Positions 41,601-43,251 of a stretch of DNA of 43,251 nt are shown piece by piece (position 1 is the first letter of the stretch; every line of letters begins with the position of its first letter). The DNA comes from CAZFYZ01 sp964523735 (lineage in GTDB: Bacteria; Armatimonadota; UBA5829). Location: assembly GCA_964523735.1 (NCBI GenBank), contig CAZFYZ010000022.1, positions 1 through 43,251 on the forward strand. The letters run 5' to 3'. A program made the translations under genes and the position numbers. The notes below the pieces were generated by a model. The model was not told the DNA's origin, did not search any database, and saw nothing but the letters and a program-made list of their open reading frames with translations.

Positions 41601-42307
41601 GGTCTGCTCCGACACAGACCTACTCCGGAATCGTTGGAGTTGCCGTGGGCAGCACCATCGACTTCATCGTTGGAACCGGCCCCGATGGCTGGACAACGGA
41701 CTTCGCCGAACTGGCAGCAACGCTGCACTACACGGAGCAGCCCGTTGTGAACTGCGACCGGATCGACGAGGCAAGAGCCCTGGCTGACGGTACTCCGGTC
41801 TCGGTCAAACAGGCCAAGGTCGTGACTGTCGCCCCAGGCGCATTCACAGATGCGACGCGCTATGTCGAGGAGCCGGCCAGAACCTCCGGTATCAAGGTCG
41901 TCTTCACATCCGGCAGCGCCGCACTCGGAGACGCGATCACGTTCTCCGGTGTGGTCAAGACGGATGCCAACGGCGAGAAGTACATCGACATCTCGTCCGT
42001 GGACTCCAAGACTGCTTCCACGGTGCCCGGAGATCTGGGCATGACCAACAAGACTGCCGTTGGCAGCCAGGCGCAGGGCCTGTTGGTGACCATATGGGGG
42101 ACGATTACCGAGAGGGACGCGAGCCAGATGGTCATTGACGATGGCAGCGGCATCGGCGTGCGAGTGCAGCTCAACGGCCTCGCTTCACCGGTTGTCAAGC
42201 AGCTTGCCATCAACAAGGTGGTCAGCGTGACAGGACCTATGGGCCTGTTCAGTGGCGCCCCGAACGTTCGCCCCAGGGGAGACGCGGACGTGGTGCTTCA
42301 TAACTAG
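38636..42307 (+). CDS. Large secreted protein with repeated NPxGxWSYG modules and carboxypeptidase-regulatory-like domains
   Basis: 1223 residues from ATG 38636 (a GTG at 38624 and an ATG at 38622 lie very close to the AAAGGAG at 38616 and are less likely). A signal peptide (MKRSTNILLVAIAVLLIVAS) starts it. Order: module 1 (about 38709-39288); three carboxypeptidase-regulatory-like domains (39296-40010); module 2 (40015-40605, AADFNTYANPTGAWSFG); two more regulatory-like domains (40615-41108); module 3 (41112-41735, NPSGVWSYG); and a C-terminal OB-like region (41745-42304) like the end of the first GH36 enzyme. No enzyme active site and no PEP-CTERM. It looks like a cell-surface or extracellular binding scaffold of the same sugar locus (inference). 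Confidence 0.85.
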   Translation: MKRSTNILLVAIAVLLIVASQGFATTWNPAVDITATTITNPAGPWSFGYLDLGDGTFSLYSHYYADAATPGPGKPIHCWDYVDPAGSWRGFVTKNASTVTQTHYALAIPAGGIAFHPGWLNADQSGEARAVIRWTSPISGGVKIDATFTARSLANADVYVRQKGTIQRFSGLCVDTTPVVTPSIYAAVAPGDTIDFEVGWAGQCWSDYTGIDLTIQDGIATGRIAGTVTSQFPGNPGIPDATLSVTDAVGTVTILTDASGGYAFDLLPGTYSVQASSPGYVTSDAVDVTVSAEATATQNFSLVGGRIEGTVTSSLNGLPVEGASVVAGDYSFTTGADGHYSIVCPPDQYFVTASKAGYESDGTDVTVTSGVLSTQNFVLSAGEIQGRVTANGSGNPILGAKIVLGDYFAVTDANGDYELLLPPGDMTAVCRAGGYVQASQPVTISSTGTVTKNFALDVATSVDLAADFNTYANPTGAWSFGQTSTIGGAFSLLENWATKGTDNGLVGQESPAQVIFNPTGVDDHWMFQDTIYVADFEAGKVVLWPAYTGEKAVARFTVLAPGKYLVSSSFKGRYGAGDGTTTNAYLLSNNTLMVSGQVRGFSGTSAMGYADAYGSGVLLSGLLDLAANDTIDFVVDDGGDGYATDGTQLDVTIAPFTGAYGTLQGYVTNCADSAGIAGAWVRAYSYSDGAYYGVITDANGSYSLELPEGSYDIEISKIGYQMPVYDYAYISSGATTTVDACLTGTVIVGHVRFESASGPGMAGVTVKTDDETYLAITDDSGAYELPVVEGTYNLIASKAGYESQEADGIVVENGQRVTADFILTPGVYDVAADFDQTMAGNPSGVWSYGRKQTATGTFYLNDAAVPNAFYGRDYGNGMIGWVGFVDQYLTAKCVYNTATAAFDWEHFNSNVEPGRFYMGPGSDDMKSVARWTAPGAGWVQVDATFSGREFLSGTTSDVYVIRDSETLLSADLIGFSGSTLPEPARAAFGSAPTQTYSGIVGVAVGSTIDFIVGTGPDGWTTDFAELAATLHYTEQPVVNCDRIDEARALADGTPVSVKQAKVVTVAPGAFTDATRYVEEPARTSGIKVVFTSGSAALGDAITFSGVVKTDANGEKYIDISSVDSKTASTVPGDLGMTNKTAVGSQAQGLLVTIWGTITERDASQMVIDDGSGIGVRVQLNGLASPVVKQLAINKVVSVTGPMGLFSGAPNVRPRGDADVVLHN

Positions 42308-42546
42308 CGTGCACTGCGAGGGCGAACGTCCAAGCAGTGTCGCGGACCGATAGTGACCATGCCGCCCGGGGTAACAGGCGCGGAGGATTGCACGGTCCGT
42401 AGTGGCCGGGATGTTGCTGGGCTCGGCGACGAGCCGGGCCCAGCAGGCCCAAATACCGAGAAACTAGTGTGCTGGCAGGCGCACAAGCGAATGCAGGAAG
42501 CGGACACAGACCGCGGGCAGGCAGGCACAAACAGGAGGATCATAGG
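42308..42546. other. Intergenic region before the prepilin-like gene
   Basis: No gene. A 12-bp stem (42416-42427 with 42433-42444, one G-U pair, 5-base loop) is the strongest structure. I see no known riboswitch. AGGAGG at 42535-42540 is the ribosome-binding site of the next gene. Confidence 0.4.
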
Positions 42547-43251
42547 ATGGCAGAACGCAAATCAGGCTTCACGCTGATCGAGCTGCTTGTGGTGATCGCG
42601 ATCATCGCGATTCTCGCAGCGATCTTGTTCCCAGTATTCGTTAAGGCCAAGGCCACCGCGCAGGAGACTAGGTGCCTGAACAACCTGAAGCAGTTGAATG
42701 TGGCACTGCTGAGTTACGTGGACGACAACCAGAGCACATTCCCGCCTACTCATAGTTGGGGCAGGATATGGGACCGCGTCGGAAGCAGTCCCGACCCAAA
42801 CTGGCGCTACATGCAGGACTTCATCGGCCCGTTTGTAAAGAACGCGGGGGTCTGGGCTTGCCCAGCGATCAGGTTGGCAGATCGGGTTCCGGACTGGAAT
42901 GATGAGAGTGGCAATCCTCTGATAAAGTGGGGGTCGCCGTGGAGCGAGAACACAGGCGGCAGGTACGCCGGCAACAGATATGGTCTCCTGGCAACCACCT
43001 ACCTGTGGAACCACGCCTATTATCTGCCAACAGGCCCTGACTGGGTCAACGTTGCCGGCACAAAGACCTCGCTGATCAAGAGGCCAACCAAGGCGCTCAC
43101 TTTCTGCGAGATGCCATACTGGACCGGTGCGGCACCACCGCATCACGACGAAAGCAACCGCATAGTTACGGCCGTCTTCTTCGATGGTCACACCAAGAAG
43201 GAGCCCCACGGATCGGATGCCTACCTTGAGCTAAGCTCGCAGGGATGGATC
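42547..43251 (+). CDS. Prepilin-like secreted protein, 3' end outside the window
   Basis: 235 residues visible and still open at the last base. The prepilin signal GFTLIELLVVIAIIAILAAILF starts at residue 7, with cleavage expected after Gly7. The C-terminal part shows TKALTFCEMPYW and a FFDGH segment similar to the H-X9-DG type, though the His spacing is longer. It is a relative of the protein at 22981-23664. AGGAGG precedes the ATG. Confidence 0.9.
   Translation, partial: MAERKSGFTLIELLVVIAIIAILAAILFPVFVKAKATAQETRCLNNLKQLNVALLSYVDDNQSTFPPTHSWGRIWDRVGSSPDPNWRYMQDFIGPFVKNAGVWACPAIRLADRVPDWNDESGNPLIKWGSPWSENTGGRYAGNRYGLLATTYLWNHAYYLPTGPDWVNVAGTKTSLIKRPTKALTFCEMPYWTGAAPPHHDESNRIVTAVFFDGHTKKEPHGSDAYLELSSQGWI

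Noticed and set aside
42308..42546. Cyclic-di-GMP riboswitch before the prepilin-like gene
   Set aside because: The conserved GEMM core is absent; only a simple strong hairpin is visible.

Overview
The window is bacterial chromosomal DNA, fairly GC-rich (by eye about 60% G+C). It comes from a draft scaffold with two 10-base N gaps (6073-6082 and 19469-19478). Several features together suggest an Armatimonadota-like or other environmental Terrabacteria-type genome: a dnaK-hsp20-dnaJ-hspR operon with a MerR-type HspR, prepilin-like proteins with H-X9-DG ends, a PEP-CTERM protein, large secreted glycosidases with carboxypeptidase-regulatory-like domains, GTG/TTG starts, and many short interspersed palindromic repeats. 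That assignment is an inference from gene content; there is no rRNA in the window, and I saw no tRNA by eye.

Layout. 1-5.5 kb: ribulokinase (araB), a HEAT-repeat protein, a small membrane protein, a STAS protein and a DegT-type aminotransferase. 5.5-6.1 kb: a four-helix-bundle (S23-type) gene enclosed by inverted arrays of a 7-bp repeat. 6.1-11.9 kb: sugar nucleotidyltransferase, adenosylhomocysteinase, a frameshifted HD protein, a WecG/TagA glycosyltransferase, a PfkB kinase and a ComF protein. 11.9-16.4 kb (minus strand): cold-shock protein, then the heat-shock operon read as dnaK, hsp20, dnaJ, hspR from a promoter whose -35 lies inside a HAIR-type HspR operator. 16.7-18.9 kb: an unusual fusion of a PAP2 lipid phosphatase with an ArnT-like glycosyltransferase. 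19-23.7 kb (minus): fabZ broken by an AT-rich tract and a gap, a GH116 glycosidase, an AraD-like aldolase/epimerase and a prepilin-like protein. 23.8-26.7 kb: TldD and TldE. 27-43 kb: a carbohydrate-use locus with two paralogous GH36-type secreted glycosidases, an SDR dehydrogenase, a RhaT-type sugar transporter, a 2-hydroxyacid dehydrogenase, a LacI regulator, a PEP-CTERM protein, a 1.2-kb-residue secreted multi-domain protein and a prepilin-like gene that runs off the end.

Two things stand out. First, the gene borders are dotted with arrays of 7-bp units: GTTNTGA units on one side, a short spacer, then AACTCAA units, making inverted repeats. Three copies have only a short spacer (between hsp20 and dnaJ, dnaK and hsp20, tldD and tldE). 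In one copy the spacer position is occupied by a complete S23-type four-helix-bundle gene. This looks like a non-autonomous/full element relationship and is the best candidate for an undescribed system. Other loci keep the 7-bp period with a different unit (AGGTGTC type, GGAAAGT type). Second, five copies of the palindrome TGCACGCGNGTGCA (one with an inner variation) sit at promoters of both GH36 genes, the lacI gene and the PEP-CTERM gene, which defines a local LacI regulon. The secreted proteins of that regulon share a recurring NPxGxWSYG module of about 190-205 residues that I cannot match to a named family.
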